Source of the DNA: Rhodohalobacter mucosus
GTDB taxonomy: Bacteria; Bacteroidota; Rhodothermia; Balneolales; Balneolaceae
NCBI RefSeq assembly: GCF_003150675.1
Contig: NZ_QGGB01000010.1
Coordinates: 62,001-126,000 of the forward strand
Reading direction: 5' to 3'
Length of the DNA stretch: 64,000 nt
Below are positions 53,598 to 62,296 of this stretch, piece by piece; within the stretch, counting starts at the first letter, position 1, and each line of letters starts with the position of its first letter. The notes below the pieces were generated by a model. It was given only the letters and a program-made list of their open reading frames with translations, was not told the DNA's origin and searched no databases. Both the position numbers and the translations under genes were made by a program.

Positions 53598-55343
53598 ATG
53601 AAGAAATTCGGACTCATTGCACTATTTATGGTTTTGTCGACGCTGCTCGTTGGCTGGCTGGATCTGCAGGCATTCACCCAGGAAGGACCTGAATCGTCCG
53701 GTATATTCGGTACCTGGATCAGCCTGATCCCTCCGCTGGTAGCCATCGGCCTGGCGCTGATCACGAGAGAAGTCGTAGTTTCGCTTTTTGCCGGAATATG
53801 GATAGGTGCCCTGATGCTTGTAGGCCTTGACCCTTTCGAGGGAACAGCCCGTTCCATTGATGTACTGACGGATGCACTTGTAAATGCAGATCATGTTGCC
53901 ATCGTTGTTTTCAGCTTGTTTCTGGGAGGTATGGTTGGCGTGATTACACGCGGGGGCGGCACGCAGGGAATTGTGGACAAAATCGGGTCATTCGCAGATA
54001 CCCGTAAAAAAGGACAGATTTTTTCCTGGGCATCGGCCCTCTTTATCTTTTTTGATGACTATGCCAACACGCTGATTCGCGGCAATGCCCTTCGCCCGAT
54101 AACAGACAGGCTGAATATTTCGCGCGAGAAACTGGCCTATATCGTTGACTCCACGGCAGCACCCCTTGCGGTGAGTGCAGTCATTACCACATGGATCGGT
54201 TTTGAGATTACTCAGATTCAAAACTCATTGACAGGCATTGCTGAAATAACCACCGACCCGGTGCTTTCTGAACAGCTCCTGGCCGGTGCAGAAAATGCAT
54301 TTATCATTTTCCTGCACTCCATTCCCTATCTATTCTACCCTATCCTTGCCCTTATCTTTGTACTGATGACCATAGTGATGAATAGAGAGTTTGGACCAAT
54401 GCTGGAAGCCGAACGCAGGGCCTACTCCGGCGGGGGTGTTTTGCGGCCTAATTCCAATCCGGCCAGCGATATGAGTCTGGATGCGCTCCAGCCCCTTCCG
54501 GGTAAACCCAAGCGATGGTACAATGCGGTTCTGCCGGTAGGTTTTGTGATCCTGGTTGCACTCTATGGGCTGTACTCCACGGGTGCTTCAGCGCTCGCGC
54601 CCGGCGAACGTGGTATAACCGCCATAATTGGCAATGCTGACCCGTTTGCAGCACTTCTGTGGGCATCTTTTACCGGATGTGTGGTAGCGATCGGCCTGCT
54701 GCTTGTTCAGCGTATACTTACCATCAATCAGGCCATTGAATCCCTCGTCGGCGGTATGCAATCGATGCTGATGGCCATTGTTATCCTGGTCTTGGCCTGG
54801 GGGCTGGGCGGTATTACGCAACTGATCGGCACAGGGCCTTATCTGGCATCGCTGCTGCAGGAATCACTGCCGCTTTCACTGCTCCCCGGCCTGGTATTTT
54901 TTATTGCAGCGCTTACAGCGTTTTCGACCGGAACATCCTGGGGCACCATGGCCATCCTCTTTCCTGTCGTGGTGCCGCTCTCCATAGCGATGGGTGCGGG
55001 CATCGGATTTGCCGGCGGTGAAAATTACGGTATTCTGCTGGGGGCCGTTAGTTCCGTCATGGCAGGTGCGGTTTTTGGCGATCACTGTTCTCCGATCTCT
55101 GACACTACGGTACTGAGCTCCATGAGCTCTGCCTGCGACCTTATTGATCATGTGCGTACCCAGCTGCCCTATGCGCTGGTAATCGCTGGTGTCGCACTGG
55201 TTGTGGGAGAAATCCCCGCCGCTTTTGACTTCATCCATCCTGTATTCGGGCTGATTGCAGGAGTTGTTATTCTCTACCTGATCCTCAAATTCTTCGGCAA
55301 GAATCCGGAAGAAGGTGTGGAGGCGGCCCCGGTTGATATCTAG
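53598..55343 (+). CDS. NhaC-family Na+/H+ antiporter-like transporter
   Basis: A 581-residue membrane protein with about 12-13 helices. Family features: IPPLVAIGLALITREVVVSLFAGIWIGAL, GGMVGVITRGGGTQGIVDKI, LFIFFDDYANTLIRGNALRPITDRL, VDSTAAPLAVSAVITTWIGFEI, and AVSSVMAGAVFGDHCSPISDTTVLSSMSSACDLIDHV. It belongs to the NhaC/ion-antiporter group; sodium/proton exchange or amino acid/antiport are both known in the family. The start is the ATG at 53598; the frame runs on to a TTG at 53592. It is a single gene, downstream of pckA. Confidence 0.87.
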   Translation: MKKFGLIALFMVLSTLLVGWLDLQAFTQEGPESSGIFGTWISLIPPLVAIGLALITREVVVSLFAGIWIGALMLVGLDPFEGTARSIDVLTDALVNADHVAIVVFSLFLGGMVGVITRGGGTQGIVDKIGSFADTRKKGQIFSWASALFIFFDDYANTLIRGNALRPITDRLNISREKLAYIVDSTAAPLAVSAVITTWIGFEITQIQNSLTGIAEITTDPVLSEQLLAGAENAFIIFLHSIPYLFYPILALIFVLMTIVMNREFGPMLEAERRAYSGGGVLRPNSNPASDMSLDALQPLPGKPKRWYNAVLPVGFVILVALYGLYSTGASALAPGERGITAIIGNADPFAALLWASFTGCVVAIGLLLVQRILTINQAIESLVGGMQSMLMAIVILVLAWGLGGITQLIGTGPYLASLLQESLPLSLLPGLVFFIAALTAFSTGTSWGTMAILFPVVVPLSIAMGAGIGFAGGENYGILLGAVSSVMAGAVFGDHCSPISDTTVLSSMSSACDLIDHVRTQLPYALVIAGVALVVGEIPAAFDFIHPVFGLIAGVVILYLILKFFGKNPEEGVEAAPVDI

Positions 55344-55370
55344 TTTCGGGATCGGGGTTAACTCTTTGTT

Positions 55371-55523
55371 AAACGCAGAAGCGCCAAGTTCGCGGAGATT
55401 TTTTGTTTGCCACGGAAGCACAGAAAAGGTTAGGGATGTTTAAATCGATGAATTGATAATTACAAATAACTCCGGGTCTCTGTGGCAAATTTTCTCAGCG
55501 TTCCTGGTGGCACCGCGGTGAAA
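55371..55523. repeat. Inverted intergenic repeat (CGCAGA ... TGCGGTGAA type), copy 1
   Basis: Left arm AAACGCAGAAGCGCCAAG, then CGCGGAGATTTTTTG and GCCACGGAAGCACAG. The right arm has CTCTGTGGCAAATTTTCTCAGCG and CACCGCGGTGAAA, the reverse complement in degraded form. It precedes tRNA-Thr. Confidence 0.75.
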
Positions 55524-55581
55524 TCCTCTATTCATAGCTTCCAATTTTTCCAAATTGCCTTTATCTTAAAAGTCTTTGCAT

Positions 55582-55653
55582 GCCGGAGTAGCTCAGGGGT
55601 AGAGCAATTCTCTCGTAAAGAATAGGTCGTCGGTTCAAATCCGATCTCCGGCT
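55582..55653 (+). tRNA. tRNA-Thr (anticodon CGT)
   Basis: Acceptor GCCGGAG pairs with CTCCGGC; the D stem is GCTC/GAGC; the anticodon stem ATTCT/AGAAT encloses loop CTCGTAA, giving anticodon CGT; the T arm is GTCGG-TTCAAAT-CCGAT. 72 bases, no encoded CCA. It reads ACG codons. Confidence 0.93.
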
Positions 55654-55716
55654 CAAAGAAAAGGGTAGGTCGCCCCTCCCGAAAGTTCGGGATCGGGGTC
55701 TCCGGCTCTAAAAGAT

Positions 55717-55868
55717 TCACCGCAGAGACGCGAAGGCCGCAGAGTTTTGTAAGCCACGGAAGCACGGAAAAAAGTTTGCAGTGACGGAAATAGTGATTTG
55801 AAGAATACAACTAATTCCGTGCCTCTGTGGCAAATTTTCTCCGCGTTCTTAGCGCCTTTGCGGTGAAA
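55717..55868. repeat. Inverted intergenic repeat, copy 2, ending 2 bases before tRNA-Arg
   Basis: Left arm TTCACCGCAGAGACGCGAAG then GCCACGGAAGCACGG; right arm CCGTGCCTCTGTGGCAAATT then CTCCGCGTTCTTAGCGCCTT and TGCGGTGAA. The arms are near reverse complements over about 50 bases, around a unique centre of about 40 bases. Confidence 0.8.
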
Positions 55869-55870
55869 AT

Positions 55871-55943
55871 GACCCTGTAGTTCAACCGGATAGAATAGGA
55901 GCCTCCTAAGCTCTAGATCTGGGTTCGAGTCCCGGCGGGGTCA
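55871..55943 (+). tRNA. tRNA-Arg (anticodon CCT)
   Basis: Acceptor GACCCTG pairs with CGGGGTC (one G-U); the D stem is GTTC/GAAT; the anticodon stem GGAGC/GCTCT encloses CTCCTAA, giving anticodon CCT; the T arm is CTGGG-TTCGAGT-CCCGG. 73 bases, no encoded CCA. It reads AGG codons. Confidence 0.93.
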
Positions 55944-55956
55944 CTGTCATTTGCAT

Positions 55957-55985
55957 AAAAAAAGGCCGGAACACTCCGGCCTTTT
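55957..55985. terminator. Two-way terminator between tRNA-Arg and the M19 dipeptidase gene
   Basis: AAAGGCCGGA, loop ACAC, TCCGGCCTTT with A and T runs outside; serves the tRNA transcript and the convergent dipeptidase gene. Confidence 0.88.
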
Positions 55986-56020
55986 CCATTTCAGAAATCC
56001 AAAAAGAGTGAATCACCACC

Positions 56021-57295
56021 TCACTCAAAATCCGTTATCAGCACTTCTGACGGTCCACGTTCTTCTCTCAGCCTCTCGGATACTTCTTCTGCACCACGCA
56101 GAACGCGCAGCATATTCAGCCCTGCAATCTTCTCCAGATCTTCCTCACTGTAGCCGCGCTTAAGCAGTTCTGCAAACAGATCGGGATAGGTGGAGACATC
56201 TTCAAGGCCCAGGGGCAGGGATGAGACACCGTCGTAGTCGCCTCCGATGCCGATGTAGTCCACGCCTACCAGGTCGCGGATATAGTCGATATGATCGGCA
56301 ACCTGCTCAAGCGTTGATTTGGGCGCTTCGTTTTCAGCCTCCCAGGCCTCCATTGCCTCGCTGATCCTGTCGGGCTGCCCGCCCCACAGCGATTCCATTT
56401 TGGCACGGTATCCGTTTCGCTCTGCGTAGTACTGCCGCAGCTCCTCGGAAGTGAAGGACTCCACAAAGGTAACCATCACCAGGCCGTCTTTTTCGGGAAG
56501 CATCATGATAACATCGTCCGGTACATTACGAGGATGACCCGATACCGCACGCGCATTGGAGTGTGAGAACATCACCGGGGCTTCCGTAACCCGTAGTGCA
56601 TCCTTCATGGTTTCCGGGGTCACGTGCGAGAGGTCCACCATCATGCCAAGGCGGTTCATCTCGCGAATTACTTCCTCACCGAACTCCGTGAGTCCGCCGT
56701 GCCGGGGCTCATCGCCGGCCGCATCGGCCCAGTCGAGCGTGCGGCTGTGGGTGATGGTCATGTAGCGCGCACCCAGTTCATAGAACATGCGCAGTGTGGC
56801 GAGGGAGTTGTTAATGGAGTGGCCTCCCTCCATGCCAATCAGGGATGCAATCTTTCCGTCTTCAAAAATGCGCTCCACATCATCGGCTGTCAGTGCCATC
56901 TCAAACACATCCGGGTAGCGCTCCGTCATTCGGTGCACGAAATCGATCTGCTCCATAGTCTGCTTCACAGCCGTGGGTTCCGGAATCCCGGCAGGCACAT
57001 AAACCGACCACCATTGGGCACCCACCCTTCCATCTCGAAGTCTCGGGATATCGGTGTGCATGGGTCGTTCAAACTGTGTGGTGTCGTAAAAGTCGAGTTC
57101 GGAAAACTTGTAGCCAACCCGGTTGCGGTACTGCCACGGAGCATCGTTGTGTCCGTCAAATAGCGGGACGCTTTCAAGGATTTCAATGGCTTGCTGACGA
57201 TAGTCGTCATTGTCGGTCTGTGCGGAGAGGGATCCGCAGCCGACCAGCAGTGTGGAGAAAAGAACGAGAAGAGTGATTCGCATGTCTGAAAGCAT
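56021..57295 (-). CDS. Membrane dipeptidase (peptidase M19), lipoprotein
   Basis: A 424-residue lipoprotein (LFSTLLVGC lipobox) of the renal-dipeptidase family. The zinc site and family blocks are complete: VPLFDGHNDAPWQYR, ASLIGMEGGHSINNSLATLRMFYELGARYMTITHS, GMMVDLSHVTPETMKDAL, PVMFSHSNARAVSGHPRNVPDD, and IGIGGDYDGV. It hydrolyses dipeptides in the periplasm, with possible action on D-amino acid products. An internal ATG at 57283 would give a start closer to the signal core. It stands alone. Confidence 0.92.
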   Translation of the reverse strand: MLSDMRITLLVLFSTLLVGCGSLSAQTDNDDYRQQAIEILESVPLFDGHNDAPWQYRNRVGYKFSELDFYDTTQFERPMHTDIPRLRDGRVGAQWWSVYVPAGIPEPTAVKQTMEQIDFVHRMTERYPDVFEMALTADDVERIFEDGKIASLIGMEGGHSINNSLATLRMFYELGARYMTITHSRTLDWADAAGDEPRHGGLTEFGEEVIREMNRLGMMVDLSHVTPETMKDALRVTEAPVMFSHSNARAVSGHPRNVPDDVIMMLPEKDGLVMVTFVESFTSEELRQYYAERNGYRAKMESLWGGQPDRISEAMEAWEAENEAPKSTLEQVADHIDYIRDLVGVDYIGIGGDYDGVSSLPLGLEDVSTYPDLFAELLKRGYSEEDLEKIAGLNMLRVLRGAEEVSERLREERGPSEVLITDFE

Positions 57296-57371
57296 AGTTG
57301 GATGGTTATGAATGAAATGAACTGGGTGTTTTTAAAAATCTAAACATCTATTCAAGATCTAAATCTACTAT

Positions 57372-57412
57372 TTCTCGCAGATGTTCGCAGAGTTTTCCGC
57401 AGAGTCGCGCTG
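57372..57412. repeat. CGCAGA-type repeat fragment
   Basis: TCTCGCAGATGTTCGCAGAG followed by CGCAGAGTCGCGCTGATTT, the same repeat type as at 28260-28350. A CCCCTCCTTGCGAAGTAGGGG hairpin follows near 57458. Confidence 0.5.
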
Positions 57413-57538
57413 ATTTTGTGTACAGTGTTTAATTATAACGACTTGAGAAGAACACTCCCCTCCTTGCGAAGTAGGGGATACTTATAAATGACTCTCACCC
57501 AGTAAATTGACTACTCTGCTATTTCGAAAATAGTTTCT

Positions 57539-58780
57539 TCACTGGCTGTAAGGAACCCTGGCCGTTCTGACCTTTAGGTTGGGATCCGTCTGGGTCCATG
57601 CAACAAGAATAAACTCCCCGGCATCCGCAAGCCTCGGAAATCCGCTGTTGCGCGAGGCTCCGGTCAATCCCACCCGGAACGGCATTGCGGCCGTACCATC
57701 TGGTGATACCTTTCTCATGGTAACTTCTCCCAAACCGTTCACGTTGGCCATCCAGCTCACATAGATGCTGCCCTCTTCCGTCAGAAGCAGATCGGACCTT
57801 CCAAGGGTGTTGCCGCCCGCAATAACCTGCGGTTCGCTGAACGATTCCCCCCTATCTGATGATATCGCGAGCTGTACCCGGGTGGAATCATCTGCGCCGG
57901 TATACCATGCCACAGCCAGCCGATCCTGGTCGGCAACAATCCGGGGTCCGTTCACCGGGCAGGCACTGATCTGCCAGCCGTCATTTGCAACCGCATCGGG
58001 TGTGCTCCACTCACCGGTTTCAATATTGTATGTTGCAAGATAGATATCACGAATTTCGTCTTCAGTCCGGTTTCTGTACACAGCATAAACCTCACTATCG
58101 CTTTTTACAAGGTCAGTCTGGCAGCAGTCACACACCGAGTCGTCGATCAGTCTCGGACGAATCACCTCGCCCGCCGGCGTAATTTCAGCCGAACGCAGAG
58201 TCATCGCCTTGCTGAAGTCGCTGTACTCATCGTGGGCGCGCCCGGCCGTCTCCCGGCCGTCGAGCCAAATCACCAGCGTATTCCCGTTGCCCAGCGGTTC
58301 CATGCTAACAAATCCATGTTCGGTAGGGGTACCGTCATTATGAGGTGTTACAGTTTCGCTCCATCGGTCTCCGTTTTCATCGCGTAAGGCCACCTCCACA
58401 TTATACGCATAGGGCCCTCCCTCAATCTTTCTGAGCCAGTGGGCCGCTGTTGCAACCCCTTCGTGCCCTACAACTGAGGGAAAGTCGGCCCAGTTGACAA
58501 AAAATTCTGTACCAACCTCCACCGTTTCAGGTTCTGTCCAACGTCCTCCAACCATTCGTGAATACTGAAGTGCATAAATATCCTCTTCTATTCCCATGAT
58601 CCAGCTCATATAGATCGTACCGGAATCATCCGTGTAAAAGTTGGGGTATCGTGAGCCCACATCCGCCGGATTGGTGAATGTATATTCAAAAACAGGCCGC
58701 TGGCGTTCTTCACCGCAGGATGAGAGAAGAACGAATCCGAGAATCGTTGTGAGGATGCATAAAAATCTGGGCTGTGTCAT
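57539..58780 (-). CDS. Sialidase-fold (BNR-like) lipoprotein with CxCC motif
   Basis: A 413-residue lipoprotein (LGFVLLSSC, Cys 22). The body looks like a six-bladed beta-propeller: repeats such as YPNFYTDDSGTIYMSWI, RIVADQDRLAVAWY and AISSDRGESFSEPQVI have the Asp-box style of sialidases. Sialidase catalytic residues are not evident. A distinctive cysteine cluster reads VCDCCQTDL (Cys 217, 219, 220), with a further Cys 274 in ISACPVNGPRI. This reader has met the same CxCC plus CPVNGP pairing in uncharacterised secreted proteins. It could bind a metal; the function is unknown. It is a single gene. Confidence 0.75.
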   Translation of the reverse strand: MTQPRFLCILTTILGFVLLSSCGEERQRPVFEYTFTNPADVGSRYPNFYTDDSGTIYMSWIMGIEEDIYALQYSRMVGGRWTEPETVEVGTEFFVNWADFPSVVGHEGVATAAHWLRKIEGGPYAYNVEVALRDENGDRWSETVTPHNDGTPTEHGFVSMEPLGNGNTLVIWLDGRETAGRAHDEYSDFSKAMTLRSAEITPAGEVIRPRLIDDSVCDCCQTDLVKSDSEVYAVYRNRTEDEIRDIYLATYNIETGEWSTPDAVANDGWQISACPVNGPRIVADQDRLAVAWYTGADDSTRVQLAISSDRGESFSEPQVIAGGNTLGRSDLLLTEEGSIYVSWMANVNGLGEVTMRKVSPDGTAAMPFRVGLTGASRNSGFPRLADAGEFILVAWTQTDPNLKVRTARVPYSQ

Positions 58781-59102
58781 GAGAACGTGTTTAAATCAAT
58801 CCGTAATGATGGTATTTTACCGCCTTCCGTACAATCCGGCCTGAGTCAGAAGGCCTGGTCGGGTAGAACGTGCAAAGTATAAGCCATAAACGGGATAAAA
58901 TCCTGTTCGGTGCATTTTTTAACTGTTGAAAGGATTTTCGCTTAAGTTTCTCGCAGATGATCGCAAAGTGAAGTGCGGACGTTCGCAAATTTTGACTCAC
59001 AGTTTGGATTTTTGTGACCGGTAAATCTCTCACCTCCTGGTGAAGGAGGAGAGAATGGAACCTGATATAAAATTATCTAAAAACCCCTGATAACTTTTTC
59101 CC
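58781..59102. other. Gap between divergent genes with short repeat fragments
   Basis: No gene is recognised. A CGCAGA-type fragment lies at about 58947-58990 (TCTCGCAGATGATCGCAAAG ... TTCGCAAATTTT), and a CTCCTGGTGAAGGAG hairpin near 59032-59050. Promoters for the propeller lipoprotein and the ABC-F gene must lie here. Confidence 0.45.
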
Positions 59103-61085
59103 ATGCTCCACATTGACGGCATAACCCTGCATTTTGGCGATCGTCCGCTGTTCGATAACATATCGGCGATGATCAATCCGGGTGAGCGAATTGGTCTTGT
59201 AGGACCCAACGGCGCCGGGAAATCCACCCTGCTAAAAGTGATTGCGGGCGAACAGCCGGTTGATGAAGGCAAGATATCGATGAGCAACACAGCCACAATA
59301 GGGTATCTGCCCCAGGATGGCGTGGATCCTGACCCGGGGCTTACTGTCTTTGAAGAGGTTGAAAAGGCTTTTGAGGAAATTCTTGAATTGCGCAGCAAAA
59401 TCGACATAATCCAGAAGAAACTGGATACGCTTGACCCTGAAAGCGAACATCACAAAGAAGCGCTGGAGGAGTTCGGCAAGATTCAGCACCGGCTTGAGCA
59501 TTCGGGATCATACACGCTTAAAACCGATATAGAGAGAATTCTTACAGGTTTGGGATTCCGTGAGACTGATTTTAACCGTTCCACAACGGAATTCAGCGGG
59601 GGATGGCTGATGCGTATTGCGCTGGCCAAACTGCTGTTGTTAAATCCAACCTATCTGCTGCTCGATGAGCCTACCAACCATCTCGATATTGAATCCCTTC
59701 AATGGATAGAGTCGTTTCTCAAAAACTATGAAGGCGCCGTAATACTAGTTTCTCACGATCGTGCATTCCTCGACTCAGTAACCAATCGCACACTTTCGTT
59801 AAGGCGGGGGCAGCTTGAGGACTATGCCGGCAACTATTCTTTTTATGAGAAGAAGTATGCCGAACAAAAAGAGCTTCTGAAAAAGCAGTATGAGAATCAG
59901 CAAAAAGAGTTAAAGGATACCCGCGAATTCATCGACCGGTTCCGGTATAAAGCCACCAAGGCGAAGCAGGTTCAGAGCCGCATCAAGCAGCTGGAGAAGA
60001 TGGAATTGATTGAACTTGAGGATGAGCAGTCTGAGATTTCCTTTCGTTTCCCCTCACCCCAGAGGTCCGGACAGGTTGTTCTTACACTCCTGAATCTTGT
60101 TAAGCGCTACGGTGACAATACCGTGTTCAATGGAATTGATTATGAGGTGGAACGGGGCGATAAAATAGCGGTCGTGGGACCAAACGGCGCCGGCAAGTCA
60201 ACGCTGATCCGGATTCTGGCAGGAATTGAGCCCATCACTTCAGGTAAGCGCGAAGCAGGGTACAATGTGACCGCAGGGTATTTTGCACAGCACCAGGCCG
60301 AAGAGCTGAATCCTGCAAATACCGCCCTCGATGAGATGAAAGACGCGGGTACCAGGGAATCCGAAACGCGGCTTCGAACCATTTTGGGATGCTTTCTATT
60401 CACCGGAGATGACGTCTTCAAAAAGGTAAGGGTGTTGTCGGGCGGTGAAAAAAGCAGGCTGGCCCTGGCCAAAATGCTGCTGAATCCGGGTAACTTTCTC
60501 ATTTTTGACGAACCCACCAACCATCTTGACATGCAGTCGAAAGGAATCCTGAAGCAGGCACTCCAGCAATATGAAGGTACTCTGATGATTGTATCTCACG
60601 ATCGCGATTTTCTCGATCCCATCGTCAACAAAACGCTGGAGGTGCAGCCCGGACACATCAAAACGTGGCTGGGTAACGTGAGTTACTATCTCGACAAAAA
60701 GCAGGAGGAGGATCTTTCAAACCTGAATCGTGAGAGCGGCCGGGAGAAGCAGCGGGCATCAGACGGCAATCTCAGCCGAAAGGAGCAGCGTCGCCTGGAG
60801 GCCGAAATGCGCAATGCGCTTTCCAAAAAAGTGAAGCCGCTCAGGGAACGGCTTGAAAAGATTGAAAAAGGCATCGAGTCGAGGGAAAACCGAAAGTCTG
60901 AGATCGAGTCCCTGATGGCCGATACCGGATTCTATGACGACCCAGAGAAGGTAAAGGAGGTCTCTCTTGAGTATGAGCAAGTCAAACAGGAACTGGCCGA
61001 TCACCTCAACAAGTGGGAAGACGTTGCCGGACGCATCGAATTCATTGAAGAAGAGTGGGCCGCGGAGCACCAGGGCAGCGGTTGA
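59103..61085 (+). CDS. ABC-F family ATP-binding protein
   Basis: A 660-residue soluble protein with two ABC ATPase domains and no membrane part. Domain 1: Walker A GLVGPNGAGKSTLLK (residues about 33-46), signature FSGGWLMRIALAKLLL, Walker B TYLLLDEPTNHLDIES. Between the domains is a charged helical linker (about 250-310, KKQYENQQKELKDTREFIDRFRYKATKAKQVQSRIKQLEK). Domain 2: GPNGAGKSTLIRIL, LSGGEKSRLALAKMLL, FLIFDEPTNHLDMQS. A lysine-rich coiled-coil tail follows. ABC-F proteins act on the ribosome (translation factors or resistance proteins); the tail is like that of Uup/YheS-type housekeeping members. Confidence 0.92.
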   Translation: MLHIDGITLHFGDRPLFDNISAMINPGERIGLVGPNGAGKSTLLKVIAGEQPVDEGKISMSNTATIGYLPQDGVDPDPGLTVFEEVEKAFEEILELRSKIDIIQKKLDTLDPESEHHKEALEEFGKIQHRLEHSGSYTLKTDIERILTGLGFRETDFNRSTTEFSGGWLMRIALAKLLLLNPTYLLLDEPTNHLDIESLQWIESFLKNYEGAVILVSHDRAFLDSVTNRTLSLRRGQLEDYAGNYSFYEKKYAEQKELLKKQYENQQKELKDTREFIDRFRYKATKAKQVQSRIKQLEKMELIELEDEQSEISFRFPSPQRSGQVVLTLLNLVKRYGDNTVFNGIDYEVERGDKIAVVGPNGAGKSTLIRILAGIEPITSGKREAGYNVTAGYFAQHQAEELNPANTALDEMKDAGTRESETRLRTILGCFLFTGDDVFKKVRVLSGGEKSRLALAKMLLNPGNFLIFDEPTNHLDMQSKGILKQALQQYEGTLMIVSHDRDFLDPIVNKTLEVQPGHIKTWLGNVSYYLDKKQEEDLSNLNRESGREKQRASDGNLSRKEQRRLEAEMRNALSKKVKPLRERLEKIEKGIESRENRKSEIESLMADTGFYDDPEKVKEVSLEYEQVKQELADHLNKWEDVAGRIEFIEEEWAAEHQGSG

Positions 61086-61390
61086 AAAAGTCTTTATAAA
61101 ATCGTTTTTCCAGCTTTTGCCTTTCGAGCAAAGCAAGAATGATCCCCTCCATTTTAAGGAGGTGCCGGGGGTGGTTTCAAATCTTTGATTAGATTTACCA
61201 TTGAATCATTCGTTTAAAAACCTTGATCAACCACCCCTTAATCCCCTCCTTGAAAAGGAGTGGAGATATCATCAACTTGCTCCGAACCTATTAACATATT
61301 AGATAATCTGCGCGACTCCGCGCATTCTTCTGCGCAAATCTGCCCCGCAGGGATGCATACGGCGCGAGATACCATAAGGAGTCCATCACT
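61086..61390. repeat. Gap with an inverted CCCCTCC/GGGGTGG repeat
   Basis: Left arm 61144-61176: CCCCTCC-ATTTTAA-GGAGG then GGGGGTGGTT. Right arm 61229-61260: AACCACCCC then CCCCTCCTTGAAAAGGAG. The arms face each other around about 50 unique bases. This resembles a shorter version of the DUF559-linked repeat, without the bulged hairpin. A CGCGCAT/TGCGC fragment follows at about 61312-61345. A ribosome-binding site for the next gene (AAGGAG) is at 61376-61381. Confidence 0.65.
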
Positions 61391-62065
61391 TTGAAACTAG
61401 CCATTCTCCAGCCCGTCTTTATACCCGATCTGCACGACCTTGCCATGATGCTGGCGGCCGATATGATCGTCTATCAGGATTCCGAGACCTGGTCCAGAAA
61501 AGGTCGCACGCACAGGGCACTGATTCGCACGCCCGACGGAACAGACTACCTCAATGTACCGGTCAGAACAGACGACAGGAAGAAGCCCATTCGGCAAATC
61601 CGGATCGATCATGCTGAAAAGTGGATTGAACCCATACTCAGATCATTGGAATACAACTACCGGAACAGTGTTTACTACGATTTTTATGAGCCGGAAATAC
61701 GTGCAGATTTTGAAATGGGTCACCAGTTTGAACTGCTTCTGGACTTCAATCTCTTTCTGAGGAACCGCATCCTGCGGTTTATGGAGATTGATATCGGTGC
61801 GAAGACACACCACTCATCGGCCATGGAGCTTTATCATTCAGACCCCGACAAACTTGCCGGGAACCTGGACGCGGACACATACTGGCAGGAGCACGGTTCG
61901 CGCCACTACATGCGCCAGGGCAGGAATAAGGAGAAATTCCGTTTTACCCACCCCCGCTATCGTCAGCACTTCGATGGGTTCCATCCCGGCTGCTGTCTGC
62001 TCGATCTGCTGTTTCAGTATGGACCGGAGAGCTTCAGGATTGTGGATCAACTGATTATAGAGTAG
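61391..62065 (+). CDS. WbqC-like protein
   Basis: A 224-residue soluble protein of the WbqC family: the N-terminal (M)KLAILQPVFIPDLHDLAMMLAADMIVYQDSETWSRKGRTHRALIRTP, and later LEYNYRNSVYYDFYEPEI. WbqC-like proteins occur in surface-polysaccharide and sugar-modification clusters, and the chemistry is unclear; no such cluster is visible here. The start is a TTG at 61391, supported by an AAGGAG Shine-Dalgarno nine bases upstream and by the family N-terminus KLAILQP. This is one of the few clear ribosome-binding sites in the window. Confidence 0.82.
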   Translation: MKLAILQPVFIPDLHDLAMMLAADMIVYQDSETWSRKGRTHRALIRTPDGTDYLNVPVRTDDRKKPIRQIRIDHAEKWIEPILRSLEYNYRNSVYYDFYEPEIRADFEMGHQFELLLDFNLFLRNRILRFMEIDIGAKTHHSSAMELYHSDPDKLAGNLDADTYWQEHGSRHYMRQGRNKEKFRFTHPRYRQHFDGFHPGCCLLDLLFQYGPESFRIVDQLIIE

Positions 62066-62296
62066 GGTGCAGTCTACTACGCTGAAGCTATGTAAGATCA
62101 GGAAAGCTTTGTTGACCGGGGAGTGCAGCGAAAGCGTTACTTTTGCAACAGCTTACTTTCAACTATATCAGTATCTTTTCAGTTATAAACTTCGACAGGC
62201 AACAGTTCCCGAGGGTTGGGAGCAACGGCAACAGTCAACCGGCAAAATTGACCCTTTCGTGATTTTTCTGCTCTTTTTATGACGTAACCTATCGAT

